NCBI RefSeq assembly: GCF_000264455.2
Contig: NC_017958.1
Location: 749,001 to 813,000, forward strand
Source of the DNA: Tistrella mobilis KA081020-065
Lineage (GTDB): Bacteria > Pseudomonadota > Alphaproteobacteria > Tistrellales > Tistrellaceae
DNA: 64,000 nucleotides
Reading direction: 5' to 3'
Shown here one piece after another: positions 9,072 to 16,886 of this stretch. The first letter of the stretch is position 1. Every line of letters begins with the position of its first letter. Position numbers and translations under genes: made by a program. The notes beneath the pieces were generated by a model. It was not told where the DNA came from. It worked only from the letters and a program-made list of their open reading frames with translations, and made no database searches.

Positions 9072-10703
9072 ATGCAATGGTGGCGAGGTGCGGTGATCTA
9101 TCAGGTGTATCCGCGCAGCTTCCAGGACACGAACGGGGATGGTGTCGGTGATCTTCCGGGTGTTACCAGGCGATTGGGGCACCTGGCGGCATTGGGTGTA
9201 GACGCCGTCTGGATTTCACCCTTCTTCAAGTCCCCGATGGCCGATTTCGGCTATGACGTCGAAAACTACCGGGAAGTCGACCCGCTATTCGGAACGCTCG
9301 ACGATTTTGATGTGATGCTGGCAGAGGCGCACCGGCTGGGGCTCAAGGTCGTGGTCGACATGGTGTTGAGCCATACCTCGCAGCGCCATCGCTGGTTTCA
9401 GGAAAGCCGGCGCAGCCGCGAAAATGCCCGCGCCGACTGGTATGTCTGGGCCGATCCGCGCCCCGACGGCACGCCGCCCAACAACTGGCTGTCGATGTTC
9501 GGTGGCAGTGCCTGGACCTGGGAACCGCGGCGGCGGCAATACTATCTGCACAACTTCCTGGCCGATCAGCCGGATCTGAACCTGCACCTGCCCGCGGTGC
9601 AGGATGCCCTGCTCGACGAGTGCCGCTTCTGGCTGAACCGCGGCGTCGACGGCTTCCGGCTGGATGCCTGCAACTGCCTGACCCATGACCTGCAATTGCG
9701 GAACAACCCGCCGCGCCCCGCCGATATGCCGCCCACCGAGGCGGTGACGCCGTCCAATCCATACAACTACCAGCGGCATCTTTATAATAAATCTCAACCT
9801 GAGACCCTGGGGTTCCTCAGGCGCCTGCGCGCGCTCACCGATGAATACGGTGATATTCTGCTGATCGCAGAGATCGCCGACGACGACAGCCTGAAGGTGA
9901 TGCGCGACTATGCCGGCCCGAAGGCGCCGCTTCATACCGCCTATTCCTTCGCCCTGCTCGGCCCGGAATTCGATCCGCGCCATGTGACCGGTGCGGTCGA
10001 CGCCTTTCATGCCGACGGCATCGACGGCCGGCCGGGGCGCGACGGCTGGCCCAGCTGGGCATTCAGCAACCATGATGTCGAGCGGGTGGTCTCGCGCTGG
10101 GGCGGGCGGGATGCGCCGCCGGAATTCGCCAAGGCCCTGATCGCGCTGCTGTGTTCGCTGCGCGGCACGGTCTTCCTCTATCAGGGCGAGGAACTGGGCC
10201 TGCCCGAGGCGGACGTGCCCTATGAACAGCTGAAGGATCCTTACGGGCTCAACTTCTTCCCCGATTTCGCCGGCCGCGACGGCTGCCGCACGCCGATGCC
10301 GTGGGAGGATGGCGACCGCCATGCCGGCTTTTCCACCGTCGACGGCTGGCTACCGATCCCCAACGACCATCTGCTGAGGGCGGTGGCGGCCCAGGCGGCC
10401 GATCCCCAATCGGTGCTGTCCTTCACCCGCCATTTCCTGCGCTGGCGCAAGGCACGGCCCGAGCTTGTGACCGGCGACATCGACATCGTCGAGGCCACCG
10501 AGCACATGATCTGCCTGGTGCGCAGCCTGAACGGCCGCCGGCTGATGGTGGCGATCGAACTGGCCGGCCGCGGCGGATCGGTGGCACTGGCGGGCGAGGT
10601 GGACGAGGTGGACGAGGATCACCGCCTGGCGCTGGGCTGGGTGGAGGGCGACCGCGTCACCCTGCCGCCCTATGGTGCGGTTTTCGCCTGGCTGCGCGAC
10701 TGA
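9072..10703 (+). CDS. GH13 alpha-glucosidase (oligo-1,6-glucosidase / amylase family)
   Basis: Alpha-glycoside hydrolase of glycoside hydrolase family 13, about 543 residues and apparently cytoplasmic since no signal peptide is seen. It opens WWRGAVIYQVYPRSFQDTNG, typical of alpha-glucosidases. The conserved regions are VVDMVLSHTS, DGFRLDAC (nucleophile Asp), LLIAEIADD (acid/base Glu) and SNHDVERV (transition-state Asp). The ATG at 9072 has GAAGGGA about 8 bases upstream; a start at 9036 lacks this. It is divergent from the ggpS operon across about 210 bases, so it may act on glucosylglycerol or a related alpha-glucoside when osmotic stress ends. That role is inference. Confidence 0.88.
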   Translation: MQWWRGAVIYQVYPRSFQDTNGDGVGDLPGVTRRLGHLAALGVDAVWISPFFKSPMADFGYDVENYREVDPLFGTLDDFDVMLAEAHRLGLKVVVDMVLSHTSQRHRWFQESRRSRENARADWYVWADPRPDGTPPNNWLSMFGGSAWTWEPRRRQYYLHNFLADQPDLNLHLPAVQDALLDECRFWLNRGVDGFRLDACNCLTHDLQLRNNPPRPADMPPTEAVTPSNPYNYQRHLYNKSQPETLGFLRRLRALTDEYGDILLIAEIADDDSLKVMRDYAGPKAPLHTAYSFALLGPEFDPRHVTGAVDAFHADGIDGRPGRDGWPSWAFSNHDVERVVSRWGGRDAPPEFAKALIALLCSLRGTVFLYQGEELGLPEADVPYEQLKDPYGLNFFPDFAGRDGCRTPMPWEDGDRHAGFSTVDGWLPIPNDHLLRAVAAQAADPQSVLSFTRHFLRWRKARPELVTGDIDIVEATEHMICLVRSLNGRRLMVAIELAGRGGSVALAGEVDEVDEDHRLALGWVEGDRVTLPPYGAVFAWLRD

Positions 10704-10737
10704 GCCTGCCCCCCACCCCCGAAACGGGAAACGCGAA

Positions 10738-11196
10738 ATGGATGATAAAATTCCCGGGACCTGCCGCTGCGGCGCGGTGACCTTCGAGGTCGAAGGCCGG
10801 CCGCTGATCACCATGGCCTGCCATTGCCATGAATGCCAGCACATGACCGGCAGCGCCTTTTCGCTGAGCAGTCTTTATCTCTCCGACCGCTTCCGGGTGA
10901 CGACGGGCACGCCGGTGGCGCGGCGGGTGGGGCAGATGGCCACCCATCATTTCTGCCCCGACTGCGCCAGCTGGCTGTTCACCCGCCCCGACGGCATGGA
11001 CGAGCTGGTGAATGTCCGTGCCACCCTGCTGGCCGATGCGGCCGGTTTCAGCCCCTTCATGGAAACCTGGACCGCGGACAAACTCCCCTGGGCCACCACC
11101 CCCGCGGTGCACAGTTATCCGGGCTTCCCGCCGATGGAGGCATACCCGGCCCTTCTGGCCGAATTCGCCGGAGGCACGACGGCACCCGGATCCTGA
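10738..11196 (+). CDS. GFA / CENP-V family zinc protein
   Basis: A 152-residue protein of the glutathione-dependent formaldehyde-activating enzyme (GFA) family, a small zinc fold. Zinc-binding cysteines are clear: CRCGAV (about residues 9-14), CHCHEC (about 28-33) and CPDC (about 73-76). Family members often act on glutathione adducts, but many have no known substrate. The start at 10738 gives the normal family N-terminus. It lies 34 bases after the GH13 gene on the same strand and ends in a strong terminator, so the two may be cotranscribed. Confidence 0.85.
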   Translation: MDDKIPGTCRCGAVTFEVEGRPLITMACHCHECQHMTGSAFSLSSLYLSDRFRVTTGTPVARRVGQMATHHFCPDCASWLFTRPDGMDELVNVRATLLADAAGFSPFMETWTADKLPWATTPAVHSYPGFPPMEAYPALLAEFAGGTTAPGS

Positions 11197-11203
11197 CGAC
11201 AGG

Positions 11204-11228
11204 GGCGGCTCTTCGGGGCCGCCTTTTT
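11204..11228 (+). terminator. Rho-independent terminator after the GFA gene
   Basis: Stem GGCGGCTC / GGGCCGCC closed by a TTCG tetraloop and followed by TTTTT. It is a textbook intrinsic terminator 7 bases after the stop codon. Confidence 0.9.
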
Positions 11229-11354
11229 CATGGCCCCTGCCCTTCCCTCACAAAACTCGAATTAATTCGAATTTACCGGCTTGAGCGCCCCCAAATCTCA
11301 CGCTAGGCTCTTCTTCAGACAGAATCGCATCGACTTCAGTTCGGGGGGAGCCGG

Positions 11355-11999
11355 ATGACGTCGACGGTCGCAGACGCGCCCAGACAACGGCGCGGAAGGC
11401 TGCGTTTCGAGAGCATTCTCGACGCGGCGGAAAGCGTGCTTCAGCAGCGGGGCACCACCGAAATCAGCCTGCCCGAAGTGGCGGCGGCGGCAGGTGTGCC
11501 GCCGGCCTCTCTCTACCACTACTTTCCCAACACGCGGGTGCTGCTGTTCGAGCTGGCCCGGCGGTATATGGAGAAGTTCGAGGTTCTGGCCGAAGAGGAG
11601 GTCGATCACGACCGGCTCGCAGCCTGGACCGATCTGTTCCGCATCCATTGCGACCGGGCGCTCGATTTCTATCGCAACCATCCGGTGGCGATGCGGCTGC
11701 TGCTCGGACCTGAAAGCGGCTGGCAGATCCGATCGGCCGACCTGTCCGCCAACCGGCAGATCGGCGAGATCCAGTATGACCGGCTGCTGCGCCATTTCGT
11801 GGTGCCCGACAGCGACGAACTGGCCCGCGCCCTGCCAGTCTCCATGACCATCGGCGATGCGATCTGGGCGCTGTCTTTCGCCCGCGACGGCGATGTGACG
11901 CCCGAGATGGCCGCGGAATCGCTCCGCGCCCGCATCGCCTATCTGCGCCTCTACATTGCCGAGAACACGCCCAAGCGCGTCCATCCCCTGGGGGGTTGA
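11355..11999 (+). CDS. TetR family transcriptional regulator
   Basis: A 214-residue TetR-type repressor. The N-terminal helix-turn-helix spans about residues 12-60: ILDAAESVLQQRG, then ISLPEVAAAAGVPPASLYHYF, the usual TetR recognition-helix pattern. The C-terminal ligand domain is unrecognisable by eye, as is normal. The ATG at 11355 follows GGGGGGAGCCGG. Three bases separate it from the downstream aminotransferase, so it probably controls this operon as well as itself. The upstream region holds AATTCGAATT-like AT-rich sequence at about 11256-11275 that could be an operator. Confidence 0.88.
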   Translation: MTSTVADAPRQRRGRLRFESILDAAESVLQQRGTTEISLPEVAAAAGVPPASLYHYFPNTRVLLFELARRYMEKFEVLAEEEVDHDRLAAWTDLFRIHCDRALDFYRNHPVAMRLLLGPESGWQIRSADLSANRQIGEIQYDRLLRHFVVPDSDELARALPVSMTIGDAIWALSFARDGDVTPEMAAESLRARIAYLRLYIAENTPKRVHPLGG

Positions 12000-12002
12000 G
12001 CC

Positions 12003-12953
12003 ATGACTGATCAGAACGAGACCGGGACGGGCCGCTTCGCCGGCGGCGCCGCCTGGGTCCGCGGCCGTTTCGTGCCGATGGACGAGGCCGTCCTGCCCGT
12101 CACCGACTGGGGCTTCACCCGGTCGGACGTGGTCTATGACGTGGTCCATGTCCATGACGGCGCCTTTTTCCGCCTGCAGGACCATCTGGACCGCTTCGAG
12201 CGGGCCATGGCCCGCCGCCGGCTGAAGCCGGCCGAGGACCGGGCGGCGATCGAGGCGATCCTGCATCGCTGTGTGGCGCTGGCGGGGCTGTCCCATGCCT
12301 ATGTCGCCATGGCCTGTTCGCGCGGCCGGCCGCGGGTCGCGGGCTCGCGCCGTCCGGAAGACTGCGACAACCATCTGATCGCCTATGCCATCCCCTGGAT
12401 CGACGTGATCCCCAAGGACGTGCAGGCCCGCGGCGCGCATCTCTGGATCGCCGGCACGCCGCGCGTGCCCGACGCCTCGGTCGACCCCACGGTCAAGAAC
12501 TATCAGTGGAACGACCTGACCTCGGGCCTGCTGGAAGCCCATGACGAGGGCTATGACACCGCGATCCTGTTCGACCGCGACGGCTTCCTGACCGAGGGGC
12601 CGGGCTTCAACGTCTTCATCGTGTCGGGCGACCGGGTGCTGACCCCCGATCGGGGCGCGCTCCAGGGCATCACCCGCAAGACGGTGCTCGAGCTGTGCGA
12701 CGGGCTGGGCCTGGAAGGCCGGGTGGCGCCGATCACGCGCGAGATGCTGGACGAGGCCGACGAGGTCTTCACCACCACCACCGCCGGTGGGGTGATGCCG
12801 GTCTCGCGCGTCGGCGGCCGGATCCTGGGCAATGACCGGCCGGGCCCCGTGACCATGCGGCTCTACGATGCCTATTGGGCGGCCCATGCCGATCCGCGCT
12901 ATGCCACACCGGTGCTGCCGCTGGAGGCCACCGCCGGGCTGGAGGCCGCCTGA
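12003..12953 (+). CDS. Class IV PLP aminotransferase (branched-chain / D-amino acid / R-selective amine type)
   Basis: A 316-residue fold-type IV PLP enzyme. The PLP lysine is K165 in DPTVKNYQWN. Also visible are the N-terminal DWGFTRSDVVYDVVHV, LTEGPGFNVFIV (about 197-208), GITRKTVLEL and TTTTAGGVMPV (about 258-268), which binds the PLP phosphate. Family members move amino groups between branched-chain amino acids, D-amino acids or amines and 2-oxo acids, or act as aminodeoxychorismate lyase. Substrate cannot be fixed here. The gene is followed by a dimethylformamidase-like gene with a TGATG overlap, suggesting joint action on a nitrogen compound. Confidence 0.87.
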   Translation: MTDQNETGTGRFAGGAAWVRGRFVPMDEAVLPVTDWGFTRSDVVYDVVHVHDGAFFRLQDHLDRFERAMARRRLKPAEDRAAIEAILHRCVALAGLSHAYVAMACSRGRPRVAGSRRPEDCDNHLIAYAIPWIDVIPKDVQARGAHLWIAGTPRVPDASVDPTVKNYQWNDLTSGLLEAHDEGYDTAILFDRDGFLTEGPGFNVFIVSGDRVLTPDRGALQGITRKTVLELCDGLGLEGRVAPITREMLDEADEVFTTTTAGGVMPVSRVGGRILGNDRPGPVTMRLYDAYWAAHADPRYATPVLPLEATAGLEAA

Positions 12954-14626
12954 TGAGCGAGACGGCAACCGGTTCCGGATCGGCACGGGGCGACCGCCCC
13001 GGCGGGGATCTGCGCGCGCAACCGTTTTCGGGGCCACGCAACGGCGCTCGCGAACTCTGGGCGGAACGCCCCGAGCCGGACGGACCGGCAGCCGCCTGGT
13101 GCTATTCCGACCGGCGGAGCTACCGGCCGGGAGAAACGGTGCGGCTGCACCTGTCGTCGACCTTGAAAGCGGTGCGCCTGCGCATCCTGCGCGAGGGGGC
13201 GTCGCCACGGCTCGCGGCCGAAATGGGGCCGCTGGAAACCAGGTTCCATGCGGTGCCTGAACGGGCCTGGGAGACCGGCTGCGGCTGGCCGGTGGCCCAT
13301 GACTGGACCATCCCTGCCGATCTGGCCCCCGGCGGCTATCTGATCGAAATCCGCGACGCGGCCGACCCGGACGCCCTGCCGCTCGGCCATCATCTGGTGG
13401 TGATCCGCAATCCCGCGCCCGCGGGCGGCATCGCCCTGGTCGCGGCCACCGGCACCTGGTCGGCCTATAACGACTGGGGCGGCGCCAATCACTATTACGG
13501 CATGGACCCCGAACGTCCGCGCGGCCGATCCCCCATCCTCTCGACCCAGAGACCCTGGGCGCGCGGCCAGATCTGGCTGCCCGAAGGGGCGCCGCGCTCG
13601 GTCAACGCCGTCCGTCCACGCGGCCCTGGTCCGGCGCGCTATGACTGCGTGGAATGGGCCTTCCTGCATGGATTCACCAAATACTACGCCCTCGCCGGCT
13701 GGGCTTCCTATGAACGGCCCTTCCTGATCTGGGCGGAACAGGCCGGCTATCGGGTCGAGGTGCTGACCCAGGAAGATATCCACGCCGATCCGGCAGCGCT
13801 GGATGGCTATGACTGCGCGGTCTTCGTGGGCCATGACGAATACTGGTCGGCCGAAATGCGCGACACGGTGGACGGCTATGTCGCGGGCGGCGGCAGGGTG
13901 GCGCGCTTCGCCGGCAATTTCCTCTGGCAGATCCGGCTGGAGGACGATCTCCGCCGCCAGGTTTCGTACAAATACGATGCCCGCGGCCATGATCCGATCC
14001 GGCTGTCGGGCGACACCACCCGCCTCACCAGCGCCTGGGAAGACCCGCTGGTCGGCCGGCCGGGGGCGGAAACCTTCGGCGTGAACGCACTCCGCGGCAT
14101 CTATGCGGCCTTCGGCGGCATGGCGCGGCGGGCACCGCGCGGCTTCACCGTGTTCCGGCCGGAACACTGGGCCTTCGCCGGCACGGGGCTCTGCTATGCC
14201 GACATGTTCGGCGATGAGGCCAATATCTTCGGCTTCGAAATGGACGGGCTGGACTACACCTTCACCGACGGCCTGCCGGAACCGACCTTCACCGACGGCG
14301 CGCCCGAAGGCCTTCAGATCCTGGCCATGGGCTGGGCGACCCTGGCCGAAGGCGGACGGCCCGAGGACGGCTGGTCACTGATGCTGGGCGATGCCGACGC
14401 CCGCTTCCGCGCCGCGCTGCTGACCGACGATGCGTCGGAGGAAAGCCTCCGCAAACATGCCCGCGGCAGCGGCATGGTGGTGCATTTCACCAAAGGCGCC
14501 GGCGAGGTGTTCACCGCCGGCACCTGCGAATGGGTCAACGGGCTGATCACCCGCGATCCCTATACCGAGCGGGTGACGCGCAACGTGCTGGACCGGTTTT
14601 GTGGGGGGCAGGTGCACGGAAGTTGA
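12953..14626 (+). CDS. N,N-dimethylformamidase beta (large) subunit-like protein
   Basis: A 557-residue protein that fits the large-subunit family of N,N-dimethylformamidase, an iron enzyme hydrolysing formamides and related amides. Visible family patterns are CYSDRRSYRPGETVRLHLS (about 46-64), ATGTWSAYNDWGGANHYYG (about 164-182), then VFVGHDEYWSAEMRD (about 290-304), a glutamine-amidotransferase-like segment with GGGRVARFAGNFLWQ. No small-subunit gene is present. The start overlaps the aminotransferase stop (TGATG). The hydrolysed amide is unknown; an amine released by it could feed the neighbouring aminotransferase. Confidence 0.75.
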   Translation: MSETATGSGSARGDRPGGDLRAQPFSGPRNGARELWAERPEPDGPAAAWCYSDRRSYRPGETVRLHLSSTLKAVRLRILREGASPRLAAEMGPLETRFHAVPERAWETGCGWPVAHDWTIPADLAPGGYLIEIRDAADPDALPLGHHLVVIRNPAPAGGIALVAATGTWSAYNDWGGANHYYGMDPERPRGRSPILSTQRPWARGQIWLPEGAPRSVNAVRPRGPGPARYDCVEWAFLHGFTKYYALAGWASYERPFLIWAEQAGYRVEVLTQEDIHADPAALDGYDCAVFVGHDEYWSAEMRDTVDGYVAGGGRVARFAGNFLWQIRLEDDLRRQVSYKYDARGHDPIRLSGDTTRLTSAWEDPLVGRPGAETFGVNALRGIYAAFGGMARRAPRGFTVFRPEHWAFAGTGLCYADMFGDEANIFGFEMDGLDYTFTDGLPEPTFTDGAPEGLQILAMGWATLAEGGRPEDGWSLMLGDADARFRAALLTDDASEESLRKHARGSGMVVHFTKGAGEVFTAGTCEWVNGLITRDPYTERVTRNVLDRFCGGQVHGS

Positions 14627-14682
14627 TTGCACTCCCAATCTTCAAGCCGTACTGCAGGGGCCCTTATCCTGCGTACTTTCCG

Positions 14683-14705
14683 AGGCCCGCGCTTAGCGCG
14701 GGTCT
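14683..14705 (+). terminator. Terminator-like hairpin after the dimethylformamidase-like gene
   Basis: Stem of about 10 pairs, core CCCGCGC / GCGCGGG, with a TTA loop and a short T-rich tail (TCTTCGTGT). It lies 56 bases after the stop codon of the dimethylformamidase-like gene. Confidence 0.6.
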
Positions 14706-14718
14706 TCGTGTATCCGGT

Positions 14719-14794
14719 GCTTGCAATGATGTACATTGCCGCCGCAAGCTTCCGGGAGTGCTGCGACCGAAGAAGTCGTCGCGGCACTCCCGGA
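14719..14794. repeat. Two consecutive inverted repeats in the 14627-14849 intergenic region
   Basis: First, GCTTGC (14719-14724) pairs with GCAAGC (14744-14749), with CAATG / CATTG nested inside. Second, an 11-base perfect arm TCCGGGAGTGC (14751-14761) pairs with GCACTCCCGGA (14784-14794), with GCGAC / GTCGTCGC-type pairing inside. Neither is followed by a T-run. They lie between convergent genes and could be the 3' end structure of the enoyl-CoA hydratase mRNA or a small RNA. Confidence 0.6.
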
Positions 14795-14849
14795 CGCGAC
14801 CGGGCAGAAGTGACGCCCGGATATACAGGCAGTCAGGAGCCGACAGCCG

Positions 14850-15644
14850 TTACAACTGCACCTTCTCCGTCCGCTTGCCGACGAAATCGCCCAGCCGGCC
14901 CTGGACGTCGTCGATGGCGGTCTGGACCATGCACATGATCAGGCCTTCGGTATAAAGACCGTCGGTGGCCGACATGTCCGAGATCTTGTTGATCGCGGTG
15001 ACGATGGCGTAGTTCGACAGCCGGGCATTGCCGGCGATCTTGCGGGCGAGGTCGAGTGCCGTCGCGCGGGCGTCGTCGGCGATGTAATGGGCAAGGCCCA
15101 GGCGCCGCCCCTCTTCCACATCGATCACGCGGCCGGTCAGCATCAGCTCGATCATCCGGCCGGGGGTGATGATACGGGCGACGCGGACGGTCGCGCCGCC
15201 GCCGGTGAAGATGCCGCGCTGGCCCTCGGGCAGGGCGAAATAGGCGGTGCGGTCGGCGACGCGGACATGGGCGGCGGCGGCGAGTTCAAGCCCGCCGCCG
15301 ACCACCGCACCCTGCATGGCCGCTACGATCGGGATGCCGCCATGCTGCATCTTGTCGAAAGCGCGGTGCCAGCCCTGGCAGACCCGCATGAATTCGGTCG
15401 GCGAGCGGCGCTTGGCGTGGTGTTCCTTCAGATCCAGGCCGGCGCAGAAATGCGGGCCTTCGGTCTGGAGCACGACCGCGCCCACCTCGGGCGGCACATT
15501 GGAGAAGAAGGCGTCGATCTTCGCCACGGCCGCCTCGTCGAGCGCATTGCGCATCTCGGGGCGGTTGATAGTGACGATCGCGACATTGCCGTCGATCTCG
15601 ATCTTGAGCACGTCGTCGGACGAGGGGGCGGGAATGGTGGTCAT
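14850..15644 (-). CDS. Enoyl-CoA hydratase/isomerase family protein (crotonase fold)
   Basis: A 264-residue crotonase, acting on acyl-CoA thioesters in fatty-acid or aromatic-acid breakdown. The first oxyanion-hole strand is HFCAGLDLKEH (about 60-70) and the second is AVVGGGLELAAAAHVRVAD (about 106-124). FALPEGQRGIFTGGGATVRV (about 129-148) follows, where hydratases carry a catalytic Glu. The start at 15644 (MTTIPAP) has CGGAGAG upstream; the longer frame to 15854 would add a non-family leader. It is divergent from an AraC regulator, its likely controller. Reaction and acyl chain are not determined. Confidence 0.9.
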   Translation of the reverse strand: MTTIPAPSSDDVLKIEIDGNVAIVTINRPEMRNALDEAAVAKIDAFFSNVPPEVGAVVLQTEGPHFCAGLDLKEHHAKRRSPTEFMRVCQGWHRAFDKMQHGGIPIVAAMQGAVVGGGLELAAAAHVRVADRTAYFALPEGQRGIFTGGGATVRVARIITPGRMIELMLTGRVIDVEEGRRLGLAHYIADDARATALDLARKIAGNARLSNYAIVTAINKISDMSATDGLYTEGLIMCMVQTAIDDVQGRLGDFVGKRTEKVQL

Positions 15645-15809
15645 GCTGGCTCTCCGGATCTGCTGGCGGAATGCGCCGCGCGCGGCACACGGTGCCGGCG
15701 TCTCATCGGCAGGCATACGCTGAAATCCCGCCGGAAAAAATCCCACGACCCGCCGCCCGATATGCATAATCCGCCAAACTTCATCCCCCCATGCCAGGAG
15801 GGCGGAGAC

Positions 15810-16886
15810 ATGCACACCGATGCCGGCGACACGCTCTCCACCGGTTTCGTGCACGGGCTGCTGGAGGCGGCAGCCGGCATCACCACGCCCGACCGGCTGC
15901 GCGGCTTCGTGGCGGCGGCCGGCATCGCCCCCGACCTGCTGGATGCCCCGGCGGCACGCGTGACCCGCGACCAGATGGTGGCGCTGTATCAGCAGGTGGC
16001 GATCGGCACCGGCGACGAGATGATGGGGCTGTGGTCGCGGCGGATCCGCACCGGATCACTGAAGCTGCTCTGCACCGCGATGCTGGATGCGCCCTCGATC
16101 CTGACCGCGCTCTATCGCTTCACCCGGGTCTGGAACCTGCTGCTCGACGACTGGCGGCTGGAGTGCCACCGCCTGGGCGAGACCATCGAGGTGACGCTTG
16201 AGAGGGCAGCCGACGACGCCGTCACCCGCCCCTTCGGCCATGCGCTGATGATGAAGCTGCATCACGGCGTGACCTCGTGGCTGGCCGGCCGCGAGACCCC
16301 GGTGACCGGGGTGGACTTCGCCTTTCCGGCCCCGGCCCATGCCGCCGATCATGCCTTGCTCTTCCCCTGCCCCGTGCGCTTCGACGCGCCGGTCACCCGG
16401 CTGTGCATGCCGGCCGCGATCGGGCGGGAGAGCTTTCGGCGCAGCCGGCAGGAGATGCTGCCCTTCCTGCATGCCGCGCCAAGGCAGTGGCTGTTCACCA
16501 CGCTGCGCGAGCCGCAGATGGCCGATCGGGTACGCGACGAGCTGGCCCGCCATCTGTCCGGCCCCACGGATCTGGCGACGGTCGCCGCGGCCCTCGGCCA
16601 GTCCACCCGCAGCCTGTCGCGGCGGCTGGCCGAGGAAGGCACCAGCTTCCGGGCGGTGAAAGAGGCGCTGCGCCGCGACGTCGCGATCCGCGAGCTGACC
16701 CGCACCGACCGGCCGATCGCGGCGATCGCAGCCGAGCTGGGCTTCGATTCCGCCGCGGTCTTCCATCGCGCCTTCAAAGCCTGGACCGGCAGCACGCCGG
16801 GTGCCTATCGCCAGCCCGGCGGCGGCGCGGCCGGCGGGGAGAGCGCCGCCCCTATTTCCCGGCGCGGAACACGAGCGGGTTCATGA
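15810..16886 (+). CDS. AraC family transcriptional regulator
   Basis: A 358-residue regulator: an N-terminal arabinose-binding-type (OruR/ArgR-like) domain over about residues 20-210 and a C-terminal AraC double helix-turn-helix. In the latter, DLATVAAALGQSTRSLSRRLAEEG (about 255-278) and PIAAIAAELGFDSAAVFHRAFKAWTG (about 303-328) are the two recognition units. The ATG at 15810 follows AGGAGGGCGGAGAC. Divergent from the enoyl-CoA hydratase gene across 165 bases, which it probably regulates. Its last 35 bases overlap the 3' end of the FAD dehydrogenase on the other strand. Confidence 0.9.
   Translation: MHTDAGDTLSTGFVHGLLEAAAGITTPDRLRGFVAAAGIAPDLLDAPAARVTRDQMVALYQQVAIGTGDEMMGLWSRRIRTGSLKLLCTAMLDAPSILTALYRFTRVWNLLLDDWRLECHRLGETIEVTLERAADDAVTRPFGHALMMKLHHGVTSWLAGRETPVTGVDFAFPAPAHAADHALLFPCPVRFDAPVTRLCMPAAIGRESFRRSRQEMLPFLHAAPRQWLFTTLREPQMADRVRDELARHLSGPTDLATVAAALGQSTRSLSRRLAEEGTSFRAVKEALRRDVAIRELTRTDRPIAAIAAELGFDSAAVFHRAFKAWTGSTPGAYRQPGGGAAGGESAAPISRRGTRAGS

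Noticed and set aside
11298-13208. 636-codon minus-strand frame
   Set aside because: Antisense to the TetR and aminotransferase genes, which carry recognisable motifs.
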